This document shows positions 27,029 to 36,178 of a stretch of DNA of 64,000 bases, in pieces (positions within the stretch are counted from its first letter, which is position 1; each line of letters opens with the position of its first letter). The notes beneath the pieces were generated by a model. The model ran no database searches. It saw only the letters and a list, made by a program, of their open reading frames with translations, and had not been told where the DNA came from. The position numbers and the translations under genes were made by a program. Origin of the DNA: Symbiodinium natans (Eukaryota; Sar; Dinophyceae; Suessiales; Symbiodiniaceae); assembly GCA_905221605.1 (NCBI GenBank), contig CAJNDS010002775.1:135001-199000 (forward strand). The letters are read 5' to 3'.

Positions 27029-27144
27029 CTTGGCTGCACTCAGGAGGGTAGCTAAAAATTGAGTTTTTAGCTGCCTTGCTAGGAAACCCAATAAACCCAA
27101 AAAAGGCTAAGGATCTAAAGTTACAGTAAAGCACCACAAAGTAT
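27029..27144. repeat. Dispersed repeat, family C
   Basis: CTTGGCTGCACTCAGGAGGG ... GTAAAGCACCACAAAGTAT, about 115 bp, matches 48016-48130 at roughly nine bases in ten. It encodes nothing evident. Confidence 0.8.
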
Positions 27145-27257
27145 ATGGGGGGTTTACGATAATAGGGGAGACCCCTATTTTCAACCACCAAATAGTAGGA
27201 TCCCCTTAGAATAAGGACCCCAATGGACCGGGAGGTTCAAGGCTACCAAGTCGAGGT

Positions 27258-27353
27258 TCAGGGTTTAGGGTTTAGGGTTTAGGGTTTAGGGTTTAGGGTT
27301 TAGGGTTTAGGGTTTAGGGTTTAGGGTTTAGGGTTTAGGGTTTAGGGTTTAGG
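27258..27353. repeat. Telomeric array, G-strand
   Basis: Thirteen nearly perfect TTTAGGG units. Confidence 0.99.
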
Positions 27354-27539
27354 CATTCCAAGGAGTTTTCACGAGGTGTTTGAATAAGGGGAAGGGAGGG
27401 AGGAGGGGGGCCTTCTAAATGGGGAGAGAGTTGGTAGAAGCGTCCTTGTAATATACCACATCCCGGAACATGGGAGGTTTTGGGCTTAGAGGGTGGGAGG
27501 AAGTGTTCAGGTTTTTTGTGGAGGGTTTCCGAAAACGAG

Positions 27540-27725
27540 GTTTCCGAACGTAGGGCTTCCTAATCATAAGGGGGATCCTGCTATTTGGGGATCTGTTGTA
27601 GTGTTCACTTGTTTCCGTGAACCGCCAAATTGGGGCACCTTGCTGGGGTCCATATTCTAATGGAATCATCATATTTGGGGTGTTTTTTTGGGTTGCCCCC
27701 TATTTTCGTAAACCTGGTTCTATAC
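27540..27725. repeat. Dispersed repeat, family P
   Basis: AATTGGGGCACCTTGCTGGG and ATATTTGGGGTGTTTTTTTG resemble 40226-40320 (AATTGGGGCACCTTATTATG). The open minus frame here is repeat-derived. Confidence 0.5.
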
Positions 27726-28172
27726 TCCCCCTAGAGCCTTAATAAAAAGATATATTCTTAATATCCTCCTGGGTTTTTTATATAAACAAAAAATAGTTCC
27801 CAAGAGGATGAAGGGTTGACGAACAAGAGAACCCTAAACCCTAAACCCCAAACCCCAAACCTTAAGAACCCTATAAAAAGATGGTGGGCTGACTTGGCGC
27901 AAGGAGCTGGATAGACAGAGAGCCACCAAGCGATCCCGAACAAGGCCAGATCAAACGCAGCTCGCCAGTCCTTGATTGCAGTTTAGGGTTTAGGGTTTAG
28001 GGTTTAGGGTCTTTTAGTGTTAGAGCTTCGTAGGTTTAGGGTTTAGGGAGCCTGTGATAACAGTTGAACCACCTAGATGAGCTATTGTAGAGTTCTTAAG
28101 GGCTCCCTATACTAGGCTCCCGCTTCTTGCAGGTTCCATAGGTACCAATTCTATCTCCCTTACAGCCTCTAC

Positions 28173-28424
28173 TACTTGGACGTTCATGGTACTAAGTAAC
28201 CCAGATATGACTGTGCTTATAGCCCAATGACCCTATTAGGGTACTTAAGGGCTTATATGTGGGTTATCACGACATGTACCCAGATCTTCCAAAATACCTT
28301 CATTACGGAATATACCCTAGTTTATACTAAGGATCCTTATTCTGAATTAGGGTCTCTTCCTTAACTAAGGGGCTTTGGCAAAATCTGGATATTATGGGTT
28401 ACCAAGTACCCTGAACCTCCAAGT
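28173..28424. mobile_element. Family B element carrying a nested family A element
   Basis: Family B ends TACTTGGACGTTCATGGTAC and GTACCCTGAACCTCCAAGT enclose a complete family A copy. The B interior is split at 28278/28389. Family A therefore moved after this B copy was in place. Confidence 0.85.
28279..28388. mobile_element. MITE-like element, family A, nested
   Basis: CCCAGATCTTCCAAAATACC to GGGGCTTTGGCAAAATCTGG, inside the family B copy. Flanking TA dinucleotides could be a target duplication, but this is not certain. Confidence 0.85.
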
Positions 28425-28444
28425 CAACTTGGCAAGGTAACAAC

Positions 28445-28528
28445 AGCACAGAGTCATTCGCCCAAACGCGGGCTGCTGCCATGTCCACAAACCCCCACAG
28501 TAGAGGAGTCGAGGTGATCAGCAGCCAC
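28445..28528 (-). CDS. Possible exon with hydrophobic segment
   Basis: After AATGGTGCTGAG the minus strand reads WLLITSTPLLWGFVDMAAAR, VWANDSVLLLP. The first half is hydrophobic. A C-strand telomeric array (28545-28625) lies on the upstream side in plus orientation, so TTTAGGG precedes the exon in its own direction. Confidence 0.4.
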
Positions 28529-28544
28529 CTCAGCACCATTAAGC

Positions 28545-28625
28545 TAAACCCTAAACCCTAAACCCTAAACCCCAAACCCCAAAACCCCAAACCCCAAACC
28601 CCAAACCCTAAACCCTAAACCCTAA
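28545..28625. repeat. Telomeric array with CCCCAAA core
   Basis: CCCTAAA units enclose five CCCCAAA variant units. Confidence 0.95.
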
Positions 28626-28701
28626 GATTAATTATGAGGTTTTAAAGCGTCAGGAATCCTGAGATTCAAGGAAACTTCTGAGCTTTGAAAGTGCCCTAAA
28701 A

Positions 28702-28824
28702 GTAGGGGCCCCCTTAGGCCCTGGCTATACTAACCTCAGCTCAGGGGGTTCTAACCTACATAGTAATGCTTATGACCCAATTTCGGGCCGTATATATCCC
28801 AATTTACGACTAGGGGGCCCCTAC
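28702..28824. mobile_element. MITE-like element, family L
   Basis: Inverted ends GTAGGGGCCCCCTTAG and CTAGGGGGCCCCTAC. The interior contains TTATGACCCAATTTCGGG. Related fragments lie at 19625 and 29790-29870. Confidence 0.75.
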
Positions 28825-28894
28825 ATGTAAGTCAGGATGCATGTGGAGTGGATATTTCGGAGACCCAGAAGATGGGGCCCCCCCTGCAAAAAGT

Positions 28895-28995
28895 ACGGTT
28901 TAAGGTTTAGGGTTTAAGGGTTAAGGGTTATAAGGGTTAAGGGTTAAGGGTTTAAGGGTTTAGGGTTTAGGGTTTAAGGTTTAAGTTTAGGGTTC
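28895..28995. repeat. Degenerate telomeric array (GGGTTAA)
   Basis: TTTAAGG, GGGTTAA and TTTAGGG units mixed. Confidence 0.85.
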
Positions 28996-29139
28996 GAAAA
29001 CATGACTAGCTTGCCTTTAGGAGCTTTGTAACAAGGCACCGTGCGTGGGACGTAAAGTTATTGATATAGTTGTCTGGTCTTTGTCATTCAGTTTAAGTTT
29101 TAACTAGCAACAACGTTAATGTCGTGGCCTGTCACTGGT

Positions 29140-29222
29140 GACTTGTGAACATGTTGCTCAGTTCTCGCGTGGGTGGCCCTTTCAAAACGTTGACGATCCC
29201 TTCGTGCCGCAGTTCTTCCCTA
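29140..29222 (-). CDS. Possible exon, unrecognised
   Basis: The minus strand reads REELRHEGIVNVLKGPPTRE, LSNM directly after AGGGTTTAGGGAAG. It is open and GC3-rich, with no other support. Confidence 0.35.
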
Positions 29223-29332
29223 AACCCTCAACCCTCAACCCTAAACCCTAAACCCCATCTACAAGATAACGAATTCCCCATGGCCGATCACGATCAACCG
29301 CCAGAGCCTTGAAGCCTGCGGACGGCTTGCCG

Positions 29333-29781
29333 ATATCTTCCAAAACCCCCCTTAATTCAGGAATCTTTCAATAGTTTATCAGTAAATAATAATAATATCA
29401 ATTAAATTAAATGGTTTAAATACCCCACTTCACAATAAGGATCCTCAGTAGAAATTAAGGGGAGTCTTCCTTAGTTAGGGGGGAAGAAGGATGCTTAGCA
29501 TAAATTAGTCTTCCTTAACTTAAGGGGTAGTAAGGATCCTTAGGATAAGATTAGGGTGTATTCATCACGCGGAAAGCGCGGACCTTATTGGACCTCAGAT
29601 GCATGAGTGAGTGAGTGAGTATTCCGTAATTAAGGGGGTCTCGGAAGATCCGGGTGCCGAGCATCCTCCGAAAGTATAAACTGGGGGGGAATATTCCTTA
29701 ATTAAGGGGTAATAGGGATCCTTAGCATGAAACCAGGGGCGTGTTCCTTAAATTAAGGGGGTTTCCAGAAGATCCGGGTGC
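29333..29781. mobile_element. Composite of family A-like pieces
   Basis: Starts ATATCTTCCAAAACCCCCC and ends CAGAAGATCCGGGTGCC. It contains three partial repeats of TAAGGATCCTTAG / TTCCTTAATTAAGGGG and a second GAAGATCCGGGTGCC at 29645, so several family A relatives are joined or nested. Confidence 0.6.
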
Positions 29782-29879
29782 CTGTACAGGGTGGGGCCCC
29801 CTAGTTATAAGTAGAGTTATAAGGGCCCTAAATTGGGTTATAAGGACCCTAAGTTAGGTTATAAGTCCCTTAACTACAG

Positions 29880-30175
29880 TTAGTATAGTGCCTGTAGGGC
29901 AGAAGCCAGCTCCCGAGCTTTTGGTAGATCAAAGGCCGGATGGCTGTCTTCACCTGGGGGCTTCGCGCGATGGCGCCCCTACTTACCAGAACTACAGGAC
30001 TTCCTGATACTAATGGTATAACATTACAAAAGATAAAGAAAGGGCCAATCATGCAAAGCATTAACAACATACTGAAATATTTGTACTGATGTTTGACGAT
30101 AACAGCGTCTACGAAGCAAAAAACCATATTGTGGCGCAGCGCTTGACCTGTGTTGCTCCTGGAACGCTGCCGGGT
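29880..30175 (-). CDS. Possible exon with membrane segment
   Basis: The minus strand reads HNMVFCFVDAVIVKHQYKYF, SMLLMLCMIGPFFIFCNVIP, LVSGSPVVLVSRGAIARSPQ, VKTAIRPLIYQKLGSWLLPY and a stop near 29882. A clear hydrophobic helix (MLLMLCMIGPFFIFCNVIPLV) lies in the middle. The upstream part is AT microsatellite. No family is recognised. Confidence 0.4.
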
Positions 30176-30194
30176 GCGGAATCCTTTATACGAG

Positions 30195-30279
30195 TGTGTA
30201 TATATATATATAGAGAGAGAAAAGAAAACACATATGTCTGTATACACATGTAAGAAGACAGATAAACAGCAAACAAAGA

Positions 30280-30311
<32 letters not shown>

Positions 30312-30410
30312 TACATAAATATAAATATAAATATAATAGATATCATAAATGAATCAATATCATACAAAGAGTATGTGTGTATATATATATATATAAGGAT
30401 TTATACGTAC
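30195..30410. repeat. AT/TA microsatellite
   Basis: TA and ATAAAT runs broken by GAGAGAAAAGAAAACACA. Confidence 0.9.
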
Positions 30411-30642
30411 ATGCTTGAACATCTGTTTCGCTGGCAGCGTCATGTTTACATGTGGCTGTACATGTGTGCACAAAACTGCGACTTCAACAGGAGCAAATGC
30501 TGCTGCACAACCGATCTGAGATCCGAGACGAACCAGCTAGAACTTACGGTGCAATCTTCTTCCCGCCTCGTGCTCAAACTGCGACAGCGTGCCAAACCAT
30601 TTCTCCATGCAACGCATCACCACCTCGCGATCACAAATTGAG

Positions 30643-30694
30643 ATCTGTCGTCCGTCCTGGCGTACATGGCCAACGGAGCCTTGGCTACCAAGAA
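30643..30694 (+). CDS. Possible short exon ending at telomeric donor
   Basis: The plus strand reads DLSSVLAYMANGALATKK and then AAG|GGTTTAGGG. The sequence is short but clearly protein-like, and its 3' edge coincides with the telomeric block. Confidence 0.35.
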
Positions 30695-31106
30695 GGGTTT
30701 AGGGTTTAGGGTTTAGGGTTAAAGGCCCGCGCGCAAAACCAAGCAAGCCTTCTAAGCGCTGCTTGCATGGAAAGAGCGGGACTGCTCAGAGGGACCACCT
30801 CAAAGCGACGGCATGCGCCATGCGCTGATGCCGCACAACAAGTCACCACATGGCAAACCCTTTGATGCAGGTACGCGGACAACACACAGAGCCCACACCC
30901 CCTTTCTTTGTCTGTGGTCCTTTCGACTCCTCGCATGTTCCTACAAAATAGCAGCCTTTCCATCTAAAACATGAACTTTCTCAGTTCTCAGTGCCAGTCG
31001 TTTCTGACATTCCTCCGTTCCCAGATTTGCTTTCGCTGTCCACTGGTCTGTCTATCTATCTATATATATATATATATATATTCGCTTCCCCCTTGTATTA
31101 AACGCC

Positions 31107-31127
31107 CCCCCCCCCCCCCCCCCCCCC
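31107..31127. repeat. Poly-C tract after a TA microsatellite
   Basis: About 21 consecutive C, preceded by CTATCTATATATATATATATATA (31053-31081). Confidence 0.95.
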
Positions 31128-31215
31128 TGATTATTTTCGGGAAAATCCTGCCGAAACCGACCCCGCCTTTTCAACCCATGATGAAACCCCAATGTGGGAG
31201 ATAGACACAATGTAT

Positions 31216-31313
31216 TGGGATGTTCCCTTATGCTAACAGTCCTGAGTAGGGATTATAAGAGGGGGGGTACTGTAATCCCTATTAAGGACTGCTAGTAGAA
31301 GGAGCAACATCCC
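31216..31313. mobile_element. MITE-like element, family D
   Basis: TGGGATGTTCCCTTATGCTA at the left and GAAGGAGCAACATCCC at the right, with CAGTCCT and AGGACTG arms. Confidence 0.83.
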
Positions 31314-31577
31314 AAAAACTGTACCTTAAGCTGCTATTTGCTCAACCCACCACCCCCCGCCCCCACCCCCGCCCTCGCCCCCAAACAGACTGTTGGGAGT
31401 TGCGGTTTGGGGTTTAAGCTTCAAGGGATTACGAAGAATCTTCCTTTGGGTGGTTCTCAAATACCAGTAAGTGCCCACCTACCTACAGGCTCCTATGTAG
31501 TACCTTTTTGGGGTAGTATACTAGAATCCCCCATAACTAACCCAAAAAAGGGACTACATTGGAAAGTCCAGGTAGAC

Positions 31578-31665
31578 CTGCCCAGAAGCAGCAGTTGCAG
31601 TGCGTTGAGCTCACAGAGAACGTTTCGAGCTGGGTTGAGAGCTGGTCCAAGGCGTGGTAGTGCTC
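31578..31665 (-). CDS. FLDRMCINQ-family membrane protein, CNCC exon
   Basis: Exon on the minus strand between CTAAAACAG|GAG and GGGCAG|GTCTAC (an ideal CAG|GT donor). It encodes EHYHALDQLSTQLETFSVSS and THCNCCFWA. In this dinoflagellate-rich family the segment QL..F....C.CC follows the last membrane helix. Here it is the sixth exon of a gene running from 36.03 kb downward. Downstream exons, expected to carry a CDR-type motif, were not identified with confidence below 31.5 kb. Confidence 0.6.
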
Positions 31666-31689
31666 CTGTTTTAGGGGGTTTTAGGTAAA

Positions 31690-31806
31690 GGTTTAGGGTG
31701 TAGGGTGTAGGGTTTAGGGTTTAGGGTTTAGGGTTTAGGGTTTAGGGTTTAGGGTTTGGGGTTTGGGGTTTAGGGTTTAGGGTTCAGGGTTTGGGGTTTA
31801 GGGTTT
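31690..31806. repeat. Telomeric array in the intron before the CNCC exon
   Basis: TTTAGGG with TGTAGGG and TTTGGGG variants on plus, CCCTAAA in the gene direction, leading into the acceptor CCCCCTAAAACAG. Confidence 0.95.
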
Positions 31807-31839
31807 TATCGGGCTTCGGAGGTTTTTAGGGTTTTGGTT

Positions 31840-31947
31840 GGGATGTTCCATCTTATACTAGCAGTAGGTGTGAAAATGGGCCGCGGGGGGGGGGGAGGGG
31901 GTACTAAAATCCCTATTCAGGATTGTTAGCATTGGGAGGAACATGCC
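31840..31947. mobile_element. MITE-like element, family D
   Basis: GGGATGTTCCATCTTATACT to ATTGGGAGGAACATGCC, with a G-run inside. It lies in an intron of the FLDRMCINQ-family gene. Confidence 0.8.
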
Positions 31948-32359
31948 AAGGTGTAGGGTTCAGGATTAAGTTTTGGGAGGGGGCTTGCCTGCATCAATAC
32001 AGGCTGAACTCAAGTGGGTCCACCTACTACTCCTATGGAATTCGTGAGGTACCCAACATCCACGGAGCAGAGCATGTTGTTCCACAGTGGCAAATAATGC
32101 TAGAAGACCCTGTGCGATATTCAAACCATCATTTTTCTAACGAAACATCCCGAAACCTCGACCCTGAACCCAAACAGCTTAAAGTTCGACTTGTTGCCTA
32201 GCTATGTCTTGCCTAGCTACCGTACGTCTCCCCAGGCCCGAACTCCTACAGGAAGGAAAGCGATCCTGTGCCAAAACCCAAACCCCCCAACCCCCCCCCC
32301 CCCCCTTCCCACCCCAAGCCCCCCCCCAAACACTCCAACAAAACCACAAACCCACAAAC

Positions 32360-32457
32360 CCATGTCCCGGAGCATGGCGCCAGCGATGTAGAACCCAAGG
32401 CAGCGGCCCAAGAACACCGCCGCAGCGACCGACAGCGTCAGGGAAGGTGTGAGGATC
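32360..32457 (-). CDS. FLDRMCINQ-family membrane protein, membrane exon 3
   Basis: From CTCTTTTGTCAG|G the minus strand reads ILTPSLTLSVAAAVFLGRCL, GFYIAGAMLRDM and ends ACATGG|GTTTGTGG. The stretch LTLSVAAAVFLGRCLGFYIAGAML is a membrane helix. Strand, position and splice signals fit the gene at 31.6-36.0 kb. A C-rich tract (32278-32330) follows in the next intron. Confidence 0.6.
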
Positions 32458-32732
32458 CTGACAAAAGAGGGGCCTTGATGATTGGAATAGGGTATTTTAG
32501 GGCTTAGGGTTTATAAGGTTTAAGGTTTGGGGTTTAACGCATATAGGGGTTGAGGGTTAGTGTAATATTTGTTTAGAGGGACCGTAGTAAGGGAATACTA
32601 GTAATAATTATTCCAACCCCTTTAATATGAAGGAAATGTTGTTTTTTTGTTGGAAGCTGCTGCTTTCTTCCCAAGCCGGCAAGTGTTTTACCACGCTTTT
32701 GCAGGTTTAGGGTTTAGGGGTTTGTAGGGTAT

Positions 32733-33250
32733 ATGCGCCAGCATAGGCGCACCCCCCCACCCCCTCCCCGCCCCCCATGGTATCCCCCCCCCCTGTGGTT
32801 CATGGTGGGTTTTTGGGGTCCCCTCCCCCCCCCCCCCCCCCTCTGTGGTTCATGGTCCGTGGTTCATGGGTTTGTGATTTAGGGGTTTAGTGTTAGGCTG
32901 TTGAGTTCAGGATTTTCACTCTGGTCCATTGGTTCATTGTGGGTTTAGAGTTTAATCAGGGTTCAAGGTTTGGGGTAATGGTAGGGTTTCCCCTCTCCCC
33001 CTGTGGTTCGTGCTGAGTTTACGCTTCAGGGTTCAGGGTTAAAGCGGCTAAGGTTTCAGGTTTACCCTTCTCCCTCCTGTCGTTCATTGGTGGGTTTAGG
33101 TTTTAGGGCTTAGAGTTCAGGGTGTGGGGTTTAGGCTGTGGTTTCTCTGTCCTCCCCCGTGGTCCGTGGTGTTTTTAGGGTTAACCGGCAGGGGAGTACC
33201 ATGGGGGGGCGGGGGGGGTCGATTACGCGCAACGTGGGCGCATATACAGG
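32733..33250. repeat. Composite block with GTATATGCGCC inverted ends
   Basis: GTATATGCGCC near 32737 and GGCGCATATAC near 33237 bound a block of degenerate units of the form CCCTGTGGTTCATGGTGGGTTT plus telomere-like DNA and C-runs, repeated five or six times at 60-120 bp. It may be a non-autonomous element or a satellite. Confidence 0.6.
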
Positions 33251-33345
33251 GTTTAGGGTTTAGGGGTTTTAGGGTACATGGGCGGTTTGAGGGTTGGGGT
33301 TTACTCGGGTTCGTATTCTCTTGCCAGCCCTCAGCCGCCTAGCCC

Positions 33346-33418
33346 CTAAACCCTAAACCCTAAACCCTAAACCCTAAACCCTAAACCCTAAACCCTAAAC
33401 CCTAAACCCTAAACCCTC
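33346..33418. repeat. Telomeric array, C-strand
   Basis: Ten CCCTAAA units. An oppositely oriented array (33484-33576) lies 65 bp to the right. Confidence 0.97.
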
Positions 33419-33483
33419 AGGACCCACAGCAGAGCCCTGAATGTGCACCGATAGGTCCTGTGCCTTTACAGCAGGAAACGGGA

Positions 33484-33576
33484 GGTTTAGGGTTTAGGGT
33501 TTAGGGTTTAGGGTTTAGGGTTTAGGGCTTAGGGTTTAGGGTTTAGGGTTTAGGGTTTGGGGTTTAGGGTTTAGGG
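33484..33576. repeat. Telomeric array, G-strand
   Basis: TTTAGGG with single CTTAGGG and TTTGGGG variants. It lies within the introns of the FLDRMCINQ-family gene. Confidence 0.97.
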
Positions 33577-33822
33577 TCAGCAGTAAGTTAGGGATTAGCA
33601 ATGCCAAGGATAAGCAACACAAAGCACATTCGCTCCACAAACAGCCCTGAATAGAGGACATATGCTCCACCATTCGGGTATCATGTGCCTCGTTTTTTGA
33701 GATGTGGCATTTATGACGAGAGGTTTCTCCGCCTCGAGATCAAGGACACGACTCTAAGTCTAAACCTTCAATTCGAACACACCCGAAACCCTAAACCCTG
33801 AACCCTCAACCCTACACCCCAG

Positions 33823-33872
33823 GGGTCCAGAGCAGGAGGGTGGCGACGGCGCTGATTGCAAGTGCCAAGAAC
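33823..33872 (-). CDS. FLDRMCINQ-family membrane protein, membrane exon 2
   Basis: After CCTGAGCCAAAG the minus strand reads FLALAISAVATLLLWTPG, a short hydrophobic exon. Its position between the PVLIGPLF exon and the LTLSVAAAVF exon matches the order of helices in this protein family. Being short, it is less certain than its neighbours. Confidence 0.45.
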
Positions 33873-33879
33873 CTTTGGC

Positions 33880-34050
33880 TCAGGGTCGATTAAGGGGGGC
33901 ATAAGAAGGGACCCCTGGAAGGGACCCTTACTTATTCCCCGAATAACCTCTGCATATGTTTTTTTACCTTATATCGTCCCTTTCTACCTAAGTAGCCCCT
34001 AAATAACCCCGAAGAACCCCTAAGGTCCCTCCTTTCGTCCCTTGAGTCTA
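33880..34050. repeat. Dispersed repeat, family K
   Basis: AAGAAGGGACCC ... CCTAAGTAGCCCCTAAATA ... GGTCCCTCCTTTCGTCCCTT. It matches 61236-61400 and, in part, 21925-22015 and 50680-50715. Confidence 0.7.
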
Positions 34051-34212
34051 GGATTTACACTCTCATGCTGGCACAAGGCAGGCAGGGCAGGGTTTAGGGT
34101 CCAAAGTCGAGGGTTTAGGGTTTAGGGTTCAGGGTTTAGGGTTTAGGGCCATCCAAGACTTAGGTTCTTTCTGGGCTAGAGATTCACAGTAATCATGGCT
34201 CAGAAGCATTAG

Positions 34213-34364
34213 AAAACCCTAAACCCTAAACCCTAAACCCTAAACCCTAAACCCTAAGCCCTAAACCCTAAGCCCTAAGCCCTAAACCCTAAACCCTAAA
34301 CCCTAAACCCTAGCTAACCCTAAACCCTAAACCCTAAACCCTAAACCCTAAACCCTAAACCCTG
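34213..34364. repeat. Telomeric array, C-strand
   Basis: About 21 CCCTAAA units with CCCTAAG and CTAGCTAA interruptions. It lies in an intron of the FLDRMCINQ-family gene, so it is G-strand in the gene direction. Confidence 0.98.
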
Positions 34365-34367
34365 ATC

Positions 34368-34456
34368 CGAAGAACATGTCCAGTTCAACCCCAGGAACAG
34401 CGGCCCGATGAGGACCGGCCACATGCTCAGGCACGTTTCGGGTTGCGCCTTTGAAG
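34368..34456 (-). CDS. FLDRMCINQ-family membrane protein, membrane exon 1
   Basis: From GTGCCATGAG the minus strand reads SKAQPETCLSMWPVLIGPLF, LGLNWTCSSDQ. The P-x-L-x-G-P-x-F-L-G signature is what follows ELAAF...KSH in this family. It lies directly before a telomeric array in the gene direction. Confidence 0.55.
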
Positions 34457-34749
34457 CTCATGGCACCACATAATTAGGGTTTTGCATTTTGAGGGTTTAG
34501 GGTCTATGCTACGGTTTAGGGTTTAGGGCTTTTAGGGTTTAGGGTTTAGGGTTTAGGGCTTGGGGCGTGGGGTTTCGAGTTGAGGGTTTGTTGCGCGTGT
34601 TCAAGCCCATCAAAAGCCGCGGCATTCAAAACCGCAAGATGTATATATAATTGTGTATATATATATATACTTCATGCAACCTATATGATATGTGTGTATG
34701 TGTCCATAACCCTAAACCCAAAACCCTAAGCCCAAAATCCATGTACATG

Positions 34750-34821
34750 AAAAACTTGGAAGCGCTAGAAAGCCAGGCATCATGGCTCTTCCAGAAAGCC
34801 GCAAGCTCCAAGACACACCAC
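34750..34821 (-). CDS. FLDRMCINQ-family membrane protein, exon B (WCVLELAAF)
   Basis: After CATCATCTGAG|G the minus strand reads WCVLELAAFWKSHDAWLSSA. Spliced to the preceding exon it gives MQRLWCVLELAAFWKSH, the family's RLWC..ELAAF signature, with the Leu codon split 2+1 across the intron. This exact restoration of a conserved motif is the best splice evidence in the window. The 3' end of the exon is not resolved. Confidence 0.7.
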
Positions 34822-35238
34822 CTCAGATGATGTCCATCGTCTGTGCGTATGCAGGGCGCAACCCTAAACCCTAAACCCTAAACCCTAAAATAACCCCTAG
34901 GCCTTGCTCGTCTCTTGGAAGCAGGCAGGTTGGAGTAGTATCAGCTAGTGATCTGCTAGCAGGGTGTGTTCGGACGGCCCGTCGGAAGGTGTGTATTTAC
35001 CTCAAGCGTCTGCACCCTGAAGCCCTGCACCATGGCTAAACCCTAAACCCTAAACCCTAAACCCTAATCCCTAAACCCTAAACCCTAAGCAAACTCCTTC
35101 GACCCTCAGAAGAGTTCCTCAGTGCGACACAAAACCGATTGTAGTCACCATGACATGATGTGAGCACCTTGCGGGGTGGAAGGCCCTAGACCCAAAAGAG
35201 GCTCAGAGCTTCTCGTCCTTTGTGGGCAGCCCAGCCAC
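34822..35238 (-). other. Inferred GT-AG intron with two telomeric blocks
   Basis: The intron of 417 bp (GTGGCTGGGC ... CATCTGAG) includes CCCTAAA blocks at 34859-34888 and 35036-35089. Intron and downstream exon both start GTGG, a short direct repeat at the two splice borders, as described for inserted introns in dinoflagellates. Confidence 0.65.
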
Positions 35239-35490
35239 AATCTTTGCATGTACGTCTCGTCCCACACCACCAGCAATGAGGTGGCCTGCTTCAGGATTCC
35301 GGCCATGCTCACGAGGCCTTGCAACTTTAGGCCGACATCAACCTGGTTGATGCACATGCGGTCCAGGAAGATGCTACGCTGAGATGGCCAGAAGAGAAGG
35401 GTCAGCGTGAAGACGAAGACCCCCGAAGCCGTCGACCAAGGGCTGAATCGCAGGACATCTCCGACACCATTCTTCTCCGTCTGCTCCTTG
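35239..35490 (-). CDS. FLDRMCINQ-family membrane protein, exon A
   Basis: The minus strand encodes FSPWSTASGVFVFTLTLLFW, PSQRSIFLDRMCINQVDVGL, KLQGLVSMAGILKQATSLLV, VWDETYMQRL. A membrane helix (VFVFTLTLLFW) precedes FLDRMCINQVD and LVVWDETY..RLW, the diagnostic core of a large family found mainly in dinoflagellate genomes, resembling TIR-like 'FLDK.CI.Q.D' membrane proteins. The role in the cell is unknown. The exon ends AGATT|GTGGCT. The 5' edge is not fixed. Confidence 0.75.
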
Positions 35491-35883
35491 GCCACTGGGC
35501 CAAATTCATTCGTATAAAAATAAACACATAAACAAACAAAAAGAATATATATATATATAAGAATACAATATGCATGTTTTGTATTTATGCTCTTTTTTGG
35601 GTGTGGTTATTTTCTTGCTGAAAAACCATCTATGCTTTTGTGTGCCACAGAACTTTGATCGACAAATTTAGTTGAAAAGGCACACACCGGCGAAGCAAAC
35701 AGCCATGGTTCGATCGCAGGTAGATAGCCATGGACCAGGAGGGGCAGGAAACTCGCCACTGTTCCTGCAATTGCCTGGGAGTCATGGCAACCGGTTGAAA
35801 AACTGGGCGTTTAGGGTTTAGGGTTTAGGGTCTAGGGCATCTCATAAGGAAGCTTTGCCTTGGAAGCGAAAGCCCCCAAAACT

Positions 35884-36031
35884 TTCCTGAAACCACAGTA
35901 AGTGGCAGCTGCAGGCCCGTTGTACAGCAGCATGAGTAGGAGGACCTTGAACTTCTGGTTGCCATGCCAACTGTGAGACCAAAAATCTTGTATGTGGGAT
36001 GCGACGCGGCTCTGCCGGTAGAGGTTCTCAC
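35884..36031 (-). CDS. FLDRMCINQ-family membrane protein, N-terminal exon
   Basis: After a long C tract and CCCCTCCAG the minus strand reads ENLYRQSRVASHIQDFWSHS, WHGNQKFKVLLLMLLYNGPA, AATYCGF. The pattern LY.QSR.A.hI.DFWSHSW...K...LL..YNGPAA is the conserved N-terminal block of the same family. A family-like reading MESESHEAPYEVLSAYKASR lies further upstream (36085-36148) and may hold the start. The polypyrimidine tract of this acceptor is nearly pure C (36041-36058 on plus is G). Confidence 0.7.
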
Positions 36032-36040
36032 CTGGAGGGG

Positions 36041-36058
36041 CGGGGGGGGGGGGGGGGG
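36041..36058. repeat. Poly-G (poly-C in gene direction) at a 3' splice site
   Basis: Seventeen to eighteen G on plus, forming the C tract directly before the acceptor of the N-terminal exon. Confidence 0.9.
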
Positions 36059-36178
36059 TGGGGGTTTCTCAGAAACCATGGTCCTTTTGCGAGAGGCCTT
36101 ATACGCAGACAGAACCTCATAAGGAGCTTCATGAGACTCGGACTCCATGAGCCCTCAACCCCATCAGATTTTTGAATG

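Noticed and set aside
27415-27672. Minus ORF MMIPLEYGPQQG as a gene
   Set aside because: The sequence belongs to a dispersed repeat also found near 40.23 kb.
30452-30963. ORFs around 30.45-30.96 kb as downstream exons of the FLDRMCINQ-family gene
   Set aside because: A minus reading with LPCGDLLCGISAW is reminiscent of the expected CDR-type motif, but it meets a stop before a usable donor and the match is too weak.
34190-34215. Spliced-leader remnant (GGCTCAAG-like GGCTCAGAAG)
   Set aside because: Only a few bases match the dinoflagellate leader. The CCGTAGCCATTTT part is absent here and nowhere else found.
34822-35238. The FLDRMCINQ exons as fragments of unrelated paralogues
   Set aside because: Motif order is as expected over 4.5 kb on one strand, and the RLWCVLELAAF junction is restored exactly at GT-AG borders with a split codon.
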